Assembly (NCBI GenBank): GCA_965249765.1
Contig: CBDFMR010000005.1
Location: 1,550,001 to 1,614,000, forward strand
Direction: 5' to 3'
DNA length: 64,000 nucleotides
From: CBDFMR01 sp965249765
GTDB taxonomy: Bacteria > Bacteroidota > Bacteroidia > Chitinophagales > Saprospiraceae
In this document: positions 54,755 through 63,696 of the stretch, in pieces
How the letters are laid out: every line of letters begins with the position of its first letter
Numbering within the stretch: the stretch's first letter is position 1
Translations under genes and position numbers: made by a program
The notes under the pieces: generated by a model
Seen by the model: the letters and a program-made list of their open reading frames with translations, nothing else
What the model was told of the DNA's origin: nothing
Databases searched by the model: none

Positions 54755-56365
54755 TTATACAGTCTTACCGATTGCCTTCAAATATTTAGCCAATTCTTCC
54801 TTAACCTTCGGAAATAAGAAGAATAGTCCTATCATATTAGGGAAAACTAGTCCCAATATCATCGCATCAGAGAAATCAAGTACTGCACTCATAGTCGCTG
54901 ACGCACCCAATATTACGAAAAGAAGGAACAAAAGTTTATAAACCAGGTCTGCTGTTTTACCTCTACCAAATAAATATTTCCAAGATTGTAGTCCATAGTA
55001 TGACCACGATATCATAGTTGAAAATGCAAATAACACAATAGCTAAGGTCAGAATATGCTTAAACCAGGGAAGTGTCGATGAGAAGGCCATCGTGGTAAGA
55101 TCTACTCCACCTATGGTTTCTCCCGTAGCATTGAGTATGACATTTCCTCCTTGACCACCATAATCAAATGCTCCATTCATGTTAAATATGATAATAACGA
55201 GAGCCGTCATAGTACATATCACTACTGTGTCTATAAAAGGTTCTAGCAATGCTACTACACCCTCTGATGCAGGGTATTTGGTTCGTACTGCTGAGTGAGC
55301 AATGGCCGCTGATCCTGCACCTGCTTCATTTGAAAAAGCAGCCCGTTGAAAACCAACAATCAAAACTCCTATAAAACCACCGACAGCAGCTTTTGCATTG
55401 AAGGCAGAGTCAAATATCATTCCGATAGCATCATCGATGTAGGAGAAATTGGAGAATATAATGATGAGACAAGCAAGTACATACATTACTGCCATAAAAG
55501 GAACAATCTTCTCTGTCACACTGGCAATTCTCTTTATTCCTCCAATAATTACGATTCCTACGAATATGGCTATTATACATCCCACTATAAACCCTGAAGA
55601 TCCTCCATCCATAGAAAGAGCAGTAGTTATCTGTTGTGTTGCTTGATTTGCCTGGAACGCATTACCACCTCCAAACGATGCACCTATACATAGTACCGCA
55701 AAAATCACTGCTAGGACTTTTCCAAATGATTCAAATCCTCGCTCTTTCAGTCCTTTGGATAAATAATACATCGGACCACCATACACAGTACCTTCAGGTC
55801 CTATATCTCTATACTTGACACCTAGTGTACATTCCACAAATTTTGATGACATACCCAGTAGTCCGCAAACGATCATCCAGAACGTCGCTCCAGGACCCCC
55901 AAGAGCGATAGCCACAGCCACTGACGCTATATTTCCCAGACCAACAGTTCCAGAAACTGCCGTAGCCAAAGCCTGAAAATGGTTTACCTCACCATCTTTG
56001 CTTTCATCTCTTATGGTGTCTACAATGTCACCCTCTGCGATATTGACCATAGCATGATCATCGGCACTTTGCTTTTCTATTTCATCATACTTTCCTCTGA
56101 CGACATTGATGGCAAGCGGAAATTTGCGAATACTGATAAATCCAAAGTAGATTGTAAAGAATCCAGCACCCAGCACAAGAAGCATCACCACTATCGGCAT
56201 TCCGCCTATAGGTGTGAGAATGACATTGATACAAAAATCTGCAATTGGTCTGAAAGCCTGATCTATCCTGTCATCTAAACCTAGATTTTCCTCTTGGCTA
56301 TAAGCCAGTATTGGAAAAACAAAAGCCAGTCCCACTACGGATAACCGTTTCAAAAATTGTCTCAT
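54755..56365 (-). CDS. Alanine/glycine:cation symporter family protein
   Basis: 536 residues. N-terminal hydrophobic segment then about ten transmembrane helices. The family signature appears in GTVGLGNIASVAVAIALGGPGATFWM and SNEAGAGSAAIAHSA. It imports small neutral amino acids with sodium across the inner membrane. The N-terminal extension of ~55 residues before the first core helix (containing ILAYSQEENLGLDD) looks like a cleavable signal, which is common in Bacteroidota members. Confidence 0.9.
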   Translation of the reverse strand: MRQFLKRLSVVGLAFVFPILAYSQEENLGLDDRIDQAFRPIADFCINVILTPIGGMPIVVMLLVLGAGFFTIYFGFISIRKFPLAINVVRGKYDEIEKQSADDHAMVNIAEGDIVDTIRDESKDGEVNHFQALATAVSGTVGLGNIASVAVAIALGGPGATFWMIVCGLLGMSSKFVECTLGVKYRDIGPEGTVYGGPMYYLSKGLKERGFESFGKVLAVIFAVLCIGASFGGGNAFQANQATQQITTALSMDGGSSGFIVGCIIAIFVGIVIIGGIKRIASVTEKIVPFMAVMYVLACLIIIFSNFSYIDDAIGMIFDSAFNAKAAVGGFIGVLIVGFQRAAFSNEAGAGSAAIAHSAVRTKYPASEGVVALLEPFIDTVVICTMTALVIIIFNMNGAFDYGGQGGNVILNATGETIGGVDLTTMAFSSTLPWFKHILTLAIVLFAFSTMISWSYYGLQSWKYLFGRGKTADLVYKLLFLLFVILGASATMSAVLDFSDAMILGLVFPNMIGLFFLFPKVKEELAKYLKAIGKTV

Positions 56366-56472
56366 GCTATGTTGTTGTGATTAGTTAGGCAGTTAAGGTA
56401 TTTACTTATTTCCGTTTATTCAAGAATTTGATATAAAACGTCTGATGGTGGCTAAGTGCAGTACTTGAGTTT

Positions 56473-58308
56473 TTAGTACAGAAGACCATATAGATCCCCC
56501 CCCTTACCGAGTCTCTTATCAACCTTTTGCTTGGTGCGTTCGTCGACGATCAACTCAGGCGCATGATGTGGTTTTTTTCGGGCATCAATTATCAGTGACC
56601 CTCGACATCCCCAGTGTTTATGCTCGATAAATGAATTGATTCCATGAATGTCATGCGATGGATTGGAACGCGTGAAGGTCACCCATAGGAAGTTGTTGAG
56701 GGATTTTGAAGTAAAGTCACTATTATCGACAAGCACAATCAACGGAAATTGCGATAAATCTACTGACGCAAGTTGGGTTGTTACATTTTCCATTTCATCC
56801 AGGGAGATTTCATATGATACAAAAGAACCAATCTCAAGCAATAGTATCCCGGGTTGGAGGAGGCGTACTTTTTTTATGGCATCCAATCTATTGAGAGAAT
56901 CATGAATCACCGATGCCAGATCCCGAATGGGATCACCACAACAAGCCATGACAACTTTTGACCCTGAGTTCCATCCACTGCCAGAGTAATCGAGCGTGTC
57001 AATGGTAGTCTTGGTCTGGAAGTGAAGATCCCGTCTCCAATCGATTCTTCGCAAGACATGATCAAGAAAATGTTCGATCCTATGGGTTGATAGACCAACT
57101 CCTTCTTCGTCTTGAGCTATGATGAGAAACTTGGCTAGTGATGTTTGTCCAGATCCGAGGATTCGATTTGCAATGGTCAATATCTCTTCCGGTTTCTTCT
57201 CTCGGAATGGCATGTATCGTTCTTTACCAATCGCTAATAGAAGAGGGTGTACTCCTGCGGCATCTACAGCATTAACTTCGACCAATCCAGGGAATTCATG
57301 CGGTGCAATGTTGTCAACCAATTTATGAATGAGATGACCGAAACTACTATCCTCCTGAGGTGGTCGACCTACCACGGTAAAATGCCAGATGGCATCGTGA
57401 CGATGGTAGACGTCCTCTACCTTCATCACTGGAAAATCATGGGCTAGACTGTAGTAACCAAAGTGATCGCCAAATGGTCCCTCTGGTTTCTTTACATTTT
57501 TCCGGATGGTGCCCGTAATGACGAAATCTGCATCGCTGGATATATAGTATCCTTTCTCATCAATAAAATACCTAAACCTGCGACCACCTAACATCCCTGC
57601 CATGGTAAGTTCGCTCAAGTCTTCTGGCATAGGCATGATGGCGGAAAATGCATGTGAAGGTGGACCTCCCACAAAAATGGAAACCTTAAACTCCTCGTCG
57701 CTGTCGTTATACATCGTATGATGCACTCCTATACCCCGATGAATCTGATAGTGCAAACCGACCTCCTCATTCGTTATATATTCATTCCCTGATAGTTGGA
57801 TTCGATACATGCCTAGATTGGATTTCATAGGGCTTTTCTCTCCTGGGGGAAGGGTGAATACCTGAGGCAATGTGATGAATGCACCGCCGTCATCCGGCCA
57901 ACTGACAATTTGTGGTAGTTGGTCTATAGTTGTCTTTCCGTATGATACTGGTGACTTGAATCGTGATTTTCTTGGTAAAGCTTTCAATGCCGTGAATCCC
58001 GTCCCTATGTGTGCCCAAGGTTTCTTAATTGCGCGAGAAGGGTCCATTTTTATTTCCATAACCCTCTTGAGACCAGGGATAGTTTTGCGGAATAGAAACT
58101 CAGTTCTTTCCTTACTTCCATATATATTGCTTGCAGCAGGGAAGGGACTTCCCAGTACATTCTCAAACAACAATGCTGGCCCTTTTTGCGTATATGCACG
58201 CCTATGTATCTCGGCCATCTCCAAGTGTGGGTCAACAGCTTCCTTAATGCGGATAAGTTGTCCCGTCGTTTCAAGATCTCTAACACATTCAGCTAGACTA
58301 TGATACAT
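56473..58308 (-). CDS. UbiD-family (prenylated-FMN-dependent) decarboxylase
   Basis: 611 residues from ATG 58308 (MYHSLAECVRDLETTGQL); the longer frame to 58374 adds 22 unlikely residues. UbiD-type segments: GPALLFENVLGSPFPAASNIYGS, YRIQLSGNEYITNEEVGLHYQIHRGIGVHH, PEGPFGDHFGYYS, and DASGVHP-like AVDAAGVHP. In Bacteroidota the ~610-residue form is usually assigned to menaquinone biosynthesis (futalosine-type decarboxylation); this is knowledge of the family, not shown here. Confidence 0.86.
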   Translation of the reverse strand: MYHSLAECVRDLETTGQLIRIKEAVDPHLEMAEIHRRAYTQKGPALLFENVLGSPFPAASNIYGSKERTEFLFRKTIPGLKRVMEIKMDPSRAIKKPWAHIGTGFTALKALPRKSRFKSPVSYGKTTIDQLPQIVSWPDDGGAFITLPQVFTLPPGEKSPMKSNLGMYRIQLSGNEYITNEEVGLHYQIHRGIGVHHTMYNDSDEEFKVSIFVGGPPSHAFSAIMPMPEDLSELTMAGMLGGRRFRYFIDEKGYYISSDADFVITGTIRKNVKKPEGPFGDHFGYYSLAHDFPVMKVEDVYHRHDAIWHFTVVGRPPQEDSSFGHLIHKLVDNIAPHEFPGLVEVNAVDAAGVHPLLLAIGKERYMPFREKKPEEILTIANRILGSGQTSLAKFLIIAQDEEGVGLSTHRIEHFLDHVLRRIDWRRDLHFQTKTTIDTLDYSGSGWNSGSKVVMACCGDPIRDLASVIHDSLNRLDAIKKVRLLQPGILLLEIGSFVSYEISLDEMENVTTQLASVDLSQFPLIVLVDNSDFTSKSLNNFLWVTFTRSNPSHDIHGINSFIEHKHWGCRGSLIIDARKKPHHAPELIVDERTKQKVDKRLGKGGDLYGLLY

Positions 58309-58497
58309 GCCGCAAAGATAACGGACTTTCAAATACACGTAAAGAACAAGCCCTGAGGTCGTCCAAGGGGTCATGACCCCTTGGAGAAATCCACGCGATT
58401 CCTTATTTTCTCCCTTCGTCGATATCCTTTATCATTTCGTAGATTCCTATTGTATAAATAATGATAGTCATTTACATTGAAATTAAAAGCAATCAAT

Positions 58498-58728
58498 ATG
58501 ATCCTCTTAACTTTTCCTATGATATTTAGTTTTAGATTCAGTCTTTTTGGCGGTATTAAATTGTTCTGTATGATCTGGGTGCTCTACCGCGTATGGTCAG
58601 TTGATGATCATCTGGATCAAACTAAGCAAGTCTTATGGACACTCGGCGCCGTATTTTTTAGCTTAATATCAGCTATAATCTATTATATAATTTATGTGCA
58701 TGATGGAGAACGTTACGATTACCGGTAA
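58498..58728 (+). CDS. Small membrane protein of unknown function
   Basis: 76 residues from the ATG at 58498. Three hydrophobic stretches (MILLTFPMIFSFRF, IKLFCMIWVLYRVW, VLWTLGAVFFSLISAIIYYIIYV). It loosely resembles the phospholipase-D N-terminal helix pair seen in short Bacteroidota membrane proteins, but I cannot assign it. Its 3' end overlaps the convergent hydrolase gene by 10 bp. Confidence 0.5.
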   Translation: MILLTFPMIFSFRFSLFGGIKLFCMIWVLYRVWSVDDHLDQTKQVLWTLGAVFFSLISAIIYYIIYVHDGERYDYR

Positions 58729-59243
58729 ATCGATCTGAGCAATATAAAAATGACGATCGATGAAATCCCAATGTAGATTAATTCGCTTTTGAGTACTTCC
58801 GCTCCCCACTCAGTAAAAAACCTGTCCATACCTATCGGTGAGACTTTGATAAATCTCCAGGGAAGGAAATACCTTTCATCGGTAAACGGGGCAAAAAACG
58901 CTACACCTCGACCACCAGTTGTCATGGCATCGAGTATGGCATGACTCAGCGTGCATATGACGAAGTACAGACTTGTGGACTTTCTAATTGATCTATTGAC
59001 GCTAGGGTAAAATAGACGAGATACCAGCCAGCCTAAAATTAAAGAGAAGAAAATAGAATGCGTAATTCCTCGATGGCCAAACATATGACTATAGGGTATG
59101 CCAAAATTGAACGCAATGATATCGGCATCCGGTAGGATACTACAGATGATTCCTAGTAAAATGAGCTTGGTCTTATTGAGTCCTTGTGTGAAAGGAATTG
59201 ATAAAGATGAAGCAAGCACTGCGTGTCCAAAAATAGAGGCCAT
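58719..59243 (-). CDS. Membrane-bound metal-dependent hydrolase (YdjM/LexA-binding type)
   Basis: 174 residues from the ATG at 59243 (MASIFGHAVLASSL). The family pattern of histidines and aspartates within membrane helices is visible: FGHAV, ILPDADIIAF, HMFGHRGITHSIFFSL, LSHAILDAMTTGG. It is expected to be an inner-membrane hydrolase of unknown substrate. The longer frame to 59396 covers the neighbouring pseudogene's promoter region and is not supported. Confidence 0.85.
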   Translation of the reverse strand: MASIFGHAVLASSLSIPFTQGLNKTKLILLGIICSILPDADIIAFNFGIPYSHMFGHRGITHSIFFSLILGWLVSRLFYPSVNRSIRKSTSLYFVICTLSHAILDAMTTGGRGVAFFAPFTDERYFLPWRFIKVSPIGMDRFFTEWGAEVLKSELIYIGISSIVIFILLRSIYR

Positions 59244-59352
59244 AGGTCGCAAGATTACCGAATATTTATGAAAAAGAGCAGAATACAGAAAATATAGGAC
59301 GATGCTCATCGGAGAGTAGAGTTTGTATGGGTTATGAGCTATCTTGCCTCTG

Positions 59353-60143
59353 ATGCATCGCTGTATTTTAATACTTGCAATAGTCTTGCACATCATCTTT
59401 GTGCATGGTCAGCGCGTACCTCCCAGCTGAGTCATTTAGATACGGTGGATGGGGCTTGCCTCCAATTGGATAATGGACATTGGTAAGGACAGTACGGGCT
59501 TCATGTGGTTTGCCGGCCATACGGGGCTGTCTCGATGGGACGGTCATCAAATGATGAATTATCTTCCTTCAGAAAACGATGAACATGCTATTGGCGAAGA
59601 ACAGGTCAGGGTAATCCATACTGCAAAGAATGGAGTGACGTATTTTGGCACGCAATCAGGAATAAGCATTTATGATGAGCACCTCGTAGGTTTTATTAAT
59701 TTTCAATCTTTTACTTCTTAAGGTGGCCATAAAAGTCATTTCAGAGTAACGGATATCTGCGAAACTCAGAAAGGCACTATATGGTTCTTGTCCAATAATC
59801 TCTATAAAATCGTTGCAGGAGATTCGACATTCATCGACCTAGTAAGTGATGATATCTACGACATGCGTCATCTCTTGCCCGGAAGCGAAAATGAAGATTT
59901 GTGGATTTCGACGGGCAAGAAGGTATTTACGTATAATACTTCCATTCCGGAATTTAGACTCGTATATCGTTCCCCCTGGGAGATCAGGAGCATGTATATT
60001 GAAGGTGATTATCTGATCTGGCTGGGTACGACGTTCCACGGTGTCACCAGATATAATATCATCACCAATGAGACACGTCAGTGGGATTTTTTTGCTAATC
60101 TCGCTAATGAATTCAACAACAATCGCAACACTGTAAATGACAT
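59353..60143 (+). pseudogene. Decayed two-component propeller sensor (HTCS-type) gene
   Basis: A signal peptide (MHRCILILAIVLHIIFVHGQ at 59353) is followed by a shifted frame with LSHLDTVDG, then GLASNWIMDIGKDSTGFMWFAGHTGLSRWDG in a third frame. Removing one G from a GGGG run near 59448 would join the last two. An in-frame TAA at 59719-59721 follows, and the same frame resumes with VTDICETQKGTIWFLSNN and LIWLGTTFHGVTRYN, propeller-blade motifs of hybrid sensor proteins. The rest of the propeller, the kinase and the regulator are missing. Near 60100-60150 the sequence switches to the opposite-strand gene below. Confidence 0.75.
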
Positions 60144-60814
60144 CGTTCCGGTAAAATATCCTGTGACAAATACATTACCGGATGCATCGATTGCTACAGA
60201 ATTGCCTTTTTCTTGGAGGCTTCCTCCGGCAGATTGGGCCGTCATATCTCCGGGTATGCCCCTGTCATTGGCATTATATAGGCAGTCCCATATCGTTCCG
60301 TTGAAGATACGCAAGCAGCTGAACTCGGTATCATAGACCATGAGACCCGGAGTAGGGCTGGATATATTTTTTATATCGGTATAATTCATACGAGGCATCA
60401 AGACACCCTTGTCAGTACTCTCTACGTCTAAGATGGCCGAGGCGTCTGGAAGTTGATCACTACCTACTTTTATACTGCCTTGATTTCCGTCCAGCATCAT
60501 AATTTCCGTAGACGACCCATCCCAAAAATTGATCTGCATACTTTTACTGACCCCATTATAAAAGAATCTAATGTTATCTGAAGTGGTATTATTGCTTTTA
60601 AACTTCAGCTCTGAAAATCCATCGCTTGCCTGGTTGGGCCTATGAGCAGGCTGGCCGTACTGAGAGACGTGGGGCCTGAACTGACATGAAGATTGGCATC
60701 AGGAGAGGTCGTATTGATGCCTACGTTTTCCTGGCTGCTTATAGCAACGGTTATTCCCATAAATGTAATCACTACAAATAATTTTATTGTTGTCTGGGTA
60801 TTACTAGCTTTCAT
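60144..60814 (-). pseudogene. Decayed secreted protein with SBBP-type propeller repeat
   Basis: ATG 60814 starts a signal peptide (MKASNTQTTIKLFVVITFMGITVAISS) and VGINTTSPDANLHVSSG, a common opening of Bacteroidota surface proteins. The frame shifts near 60630 (a CC that should probably be CCC) and continues as QASDGFSELKFKSNNT, then QLPDASAILDVESTDKGVLMPRM, and reaches an SBBP repeat (GNSVAIDASGNVFVTGYFTGTM). It ends abruptly where it meets the propeller pseudogene from the other strand. The C-terminal part is lost. Confidence 0.75.
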
Positions 60815-61058
60815 AATGATTTACTTGATTATGTCAATTTTTAATCAATTATGACTACAAAGTAGGCCTTGCCTTGGTCATAACGATCATCAGAAAAGGC
60901 CGATTTTGTATTAGGTATAAAATCAGTGGTATTCGGTGTTGTTTACCAAATATTTGAATCCATAAATCTTTCCAGAGCGGACTTATTAGGAGGGAAGTTT
61001 TGGAAAATGCACGGATAATTCTTATCTTAAGATTATTATTAAACAAAAGCTTTTGCCT
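60815..61058. other. Short spacer with a possible gene remnant
   Basis: 244 bp. On the minus strand, about 60850-60905 reads SDDRYDQGKAYFVVIID and stops, which looks like the conserved end of some protein, but no start or family is recognisable. The rest has no visible feature. Confidence 0.35.
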
Positions 61059-61481
61059 ATGATGAATGAACCTGTACACAGTATTATGTCCACAAACCTT
61101 ATCACTGTTACTCCAACAACTTCTCTGGTCGAGGTGAGAGAGATTTTTATGAATCATAAGATTCATCACATTCCAGTAGTTGAAGACAAGAAACTCGTAG
61201 GTATTCTTACGACCTACAACTTGTGGCTAAAGGAGATCAAGCCGGAAGAGTATTCTCATAAGACAGCAGGAGAGTATATGTCCCGGAAAGTTGTGAAAGT
61301 GCAGCAAAGCGATAAGATAGGAACGGCTGCGGAGTTGTTTCTGGACAACAGATTTCATGCGTTACCTGTAGTTGATGACCAGAATTTGGTTGGATTGGTT
61401 ACTTCTTTTGACGTACTCAGGTACAACTTCAGAAAGGAATACCCCAATCCCATACTTTATAAAGAAGTATTCAAGGAGTAG
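61059..61481 (+). CDS. CBS-domain pair protein
   Basis: 140 residues from ATG 61059 (MMNEPVHSIMSTNLITVTP). Two CBS motifs: residues ~1-60 (SLVEVREIFMNHKIHHIPVVEDKKLVGILTTYN) and ~70-130 (KIGTAAELFLDNRFHALPVVDDQNLVGLVTSFD). Such stand-alone pairs bind adenine nucleotides and act as energy sensors. No effector domain or partner gene is adjacent. Confidence 0.88.
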   Translation: MMNEPVHSIMSTNLITVTPTTSLVEVREIFMNHKIHHIPVVEDKKLVGILTTYNLWLKEIKPEEYSHKTAGEYMSRKVVKVQQSDKIGTAAELFLDNRFHALPVVDDQNLVGLVTSFDVLRYNFRKEYPNPILYKEVFKE

Positions 61482-61506
61482 AACATCAGATGATGTATGA
61501 AATTAA

Positions 61507-61537
61507 GGGTCTCTTGTCATGAGAGACTCTTTTTTTA
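61507..61537 (+). terminator. Rho-independent terminator of the CBS gene
   Basis: GGGTCTCT and AGAGACTC form an 8-bp stem (one GU pair) with a 7-base loop, followed by eight T residues. It lies 26 bp after the stop. Confidence 0.85.
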
Positions 61538-61626
61538 TTGCACTTAAACATTACGTATATTGCAATATGAAATGAGCAAAGTAGGTTAGATTAGCTCTAT
61601 TTCAAGTACTGTAAAATTTTGAATGG

Positions 61627-62046
61627 ATGAAAGTTACTGATCACGTAAGGATATTCATATATAGGGTTCATGAGAAAGGCCTTGAAGTGTTTTTAATTGA
61701 GCCCAAGGCAGGAGCGGATTCGTCGGTGTGGAATGTACCGTCTACATCTGAAAATTTGTCGGGAGATAATTTTATCAAACTTGAGCCTGTAACCAATGTT
61801 TCAGGAGAGTTAGTTGATGCATATGCTATTGAAGGCGACTGGCATGACATTCCATCGATCAGAGGCTTACTCAATCACGATGTCAAAAGATTTAAAAACA
61901 AAATCAAAGAAATCATACCTGATAATGAAGGTGGCGCTTACTTTATTCTGAAAGATGCCATCAAGAAAGTTTTACCTCAGGAATACGCAGCACTCAAGGA
62001 ACTCAAAGACATCATAGTTGATCGCAATACGGCGATTCATATTTGA
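61627..62046 (+). CDS. Nudix-like protein lacking the Nudix box
   Basis: 139 residues from ATG 61627. The N-terminus (VRIFIYRVHEKGLEVFLIEPK) has the beta-strand pattern of Nudix hydrolases, but the GX5EX7REUXEEXGU box is absent, so catalysis is doubtful. The C-terminal half is helical. Its stop overlaps the purC start region (62043-62049), so the two are translated from one transcript. Function unknown; the link to purine synthesis is only by position. Confidence 0.6.
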   Translation: MKVTDHVRIFIYRVHEKGLEVFLIEPKAGADSSVWNVPSTSENLSGDNFIKLEPVTNVSGELVDAYAIEGDWHDIPSIRGLLNHDVKRFKNKIKEIIPDNEGGAYFILKDAIKKVLPQEYAALKELKDIIVDRNTAIHI

Positions 62047-62048
62047 TC

Positions 62049-62978
62049 ATGGAAAATGCACTCAGGGAGACGAGCTTTGAATTTCCCAATTGCACCGAGT
62101 TTTATCGTGGCAAGGTAAGAGACGTATATTACTTTGGAGAAAAAATGGCCGTGGTGACGTCAGATCGGATTTCCGCATTCGACCACATCCTTCCGATAGC
62201 CATACCCTTTAAGGGACAAGTACTCAATAAAACGGCTATCTATTTTCTGAATGCGACAGAGGATATCGTGGAGAACTGGTTGGTCTCTAGCCCGCATGCC
62301 AATGTAGCCATAGGCCACCGATGCGAACCGATCAAACTTGAAATGGTCGTCCGCGGCTACCTTGCAGGACATGCTGCCAGAGTCTATTCATCTGGAGAGA
62401 GAATCCTATGTGGCGTGACTATGCTGGATGGAATGAAGGAGGGCGACCGGTTCCCATCACCCATCATCACTCCAGCGACCAAAGCTGAGGAGGGACATGA
62501 CGAAGATATATCCGAGGAAGAAATACTAGTGCGGGAAATAGTCACTAAGGAGCAATGGGATGAGCTTTCAAGAATTACCATGGCCCTATTTCAGCGGGGC
62601 ACCGAGATGGCGATGAAGAGAGGTTTGATCCTCGTTGATACAAAATATGAGTTTGGATTGTTGAATGATAAGATAATCCTCATCGATGAAATCCACACCC
62701 CTGATAGTTCAAGGTATTACATAGCCGATGGTTATGAAGAGAGACAGGAGAGGGGAGAGAAACAGAAACAGCTGAGTAAGGAATTTGTAAGAGAGTGGTT
62801 AATGGACAATGACTTTCAAGGTAAAGAGGGTCAAATTATGCCGGATATGCCTGATAGTTTCATAACTGAGATTTCCGAGAGATATATAGAACTCTATAAT
62901 CTGCTCACCGGTGACGAGCTAGTGAAAGATCCGTCGGTTGTCGATGAGATAAGGTCGGCGATTGAATCTCACATTTAG
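62049..62978 (+). CDS. purC: Phosphoribosylaminoimidazole-succinocarboxamide synthase
   Basis: 309 residues from ATG 62049; an upstream TTG at 62043 is in frame but unneeded. SAICAR synthetase hallmarks: FYRGKVRDVYYFGEKMAVVTSDRISAFD, KLEMVVRGYLAGHA, GLILVDTKYEFG and IDEIHTPDSSRYY. It joins aspartate to CAIR in de novo purine synthesis. It has the ~300-residue length of the class with an extended middle region. Confidence 0.95.
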   Translation: MENALRETSFEFPNCTEFYRGKVRDVYYFGEKMAVVTSDRISAFDHILPIAIPFKGQVLNKTAIYFLNATEDIVENWLVSSPHANVAIGHRCEPIKLEMVVRGYLAGHAARVYSSGERILCGVTMLDGMKEGDRFPSPIITPATKAEEGHDEDISEEEILVREIVTKEQWDELSRITMALFQRGTEMAMKRGLILVDTKYEFGLLNDKIILIDEIHTPDSSRYYIADGYEERQERGEKQKQLSKEFVREWLMDNDFQGKEGQIMPDMPDSFITEISERYIELYNLLTGDELVKDPSVVDEIRSAIESHI

Positions 62979-63072
62979 ACTATGTCCGTTGGTAGTAGTT
63001 TCCTATTCATTGCACATAGCCCATTGTCTGATCTACCAACGATGCTTGGCATGGAAAATGAGGGAGGTACAT

Positions 63073-63100
63073 TTTACCCTGATCTTCAGATCAGGGTAAA
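63073..63100. terminator. Perfect hairpin downstream of purC
   Basis: TTTACCCTGATCT and AGATCAGGGTAAA pair over 13 bp with a 2-base loop. A-rich and T-rich ends within the stem allow weak termination in either direction. It lies 95 bp after the purC stop. Confidence 0.55.
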
Positions 63101-63168
63101 TGATATAGTGTGAAATTGCATTGGCGAGATTTTTGACCAAAAATCGTGACAATGTTAATCGACAATTA

Positions 63169-63190
63169 AAGTTGTGGAACTGCCGGGAGT
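63169..63190 (-). repeat. Partial copy of the tmRNA 3' end (att-like)
   Basis: AAGTTGTGGAACTGCCGGGAGT is the same as 63305-63326, the 3' terminus of ssrA plus a few flanking bases, 136 bp away. The following bases differ, so it is not a second RNA gene. tmRNA 3' ends are known integration sites. No integrase is in the window. Confidence 0.6.
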
Positions 63191-63307
63191 TTCCGACATG
63201 AGATTATTCAGGACTAAAGAAATCCAAGAAAGTCGGGACATGCTTCTCCTCCCAAAGAGGCTGTAAATATCTGCTCGTTTTCCTAGAAGAATCTGTTATA
63301 CTATAAG

Positions 63308-63696
63308 TTGTGGAACTGCCGGGAGTCGAACCCGGGTCCAGACAAAGCGCTCATAGGCTTTCTACATGCTTAGCTTATACTTGAATTTTCGATATAGGGA
63401 AGGTATACAAGCAACCATCCTTCAACTTAGCTTCTTAATTTTCGGAAACTCACCGAAGCCTTGAATTTCCTAGTCCAATTGGTATACCCGCAGTACACCT
63501 CCCATTATACACTTATGATGGCTTATAAGACTTCCCCCATCAAGTGCAACTAACTATGCTAATCCTAGATTAGGCAGCTAGTGCGAAGTTATTATCGCCA
63601 ATTGTTGTTTTGATCATCATTTGGACGGAGTGAATGATCACTTCTCCGACATGCTTACTTACAAGTCATCTTTCCTGTCGATGCCATGTCAGTCCC
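63308..63696 (-). ncRNA. ssrA: Transfer-messenger RNA (tmRNA)
   Basis: The 5' end GGGACTGACATGGCATCGACAGG (63696 downward) pairs with the 3' acceptor strand CAGTTCC (63312-63318), with T-arm CCGGG TTCGACT CCCGG. The tag-coding stretch at 63570-63599 reads GDNNFALAA followed by TAA, close to other Bacteroidota tags. It rescues stalled ribosomes and marks products for proteolysis. The encoded terminus after the discriminator reads CAA rather than CCA, so CCA would be added after processing. Length about 389 nt. Confidence 0.93.

Larger units (their letters stand above)
62979..63307. other. Spacer between purC and ssrA
   Basis: 329 bp with no gene. It contains a perfect 13-bp inverted repeat (63073-63100) and a 22-bp copy of the tmRNA 3' end (63169-63190). 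No other signal seen. Confidence 0.6.

Noticed and set aside
60855..61169. 104-residue minus-strand open frame opposite the CBS gene
   Set aside because: It overlaps the well-supported CBS coding sequence and has no coding features of its own.
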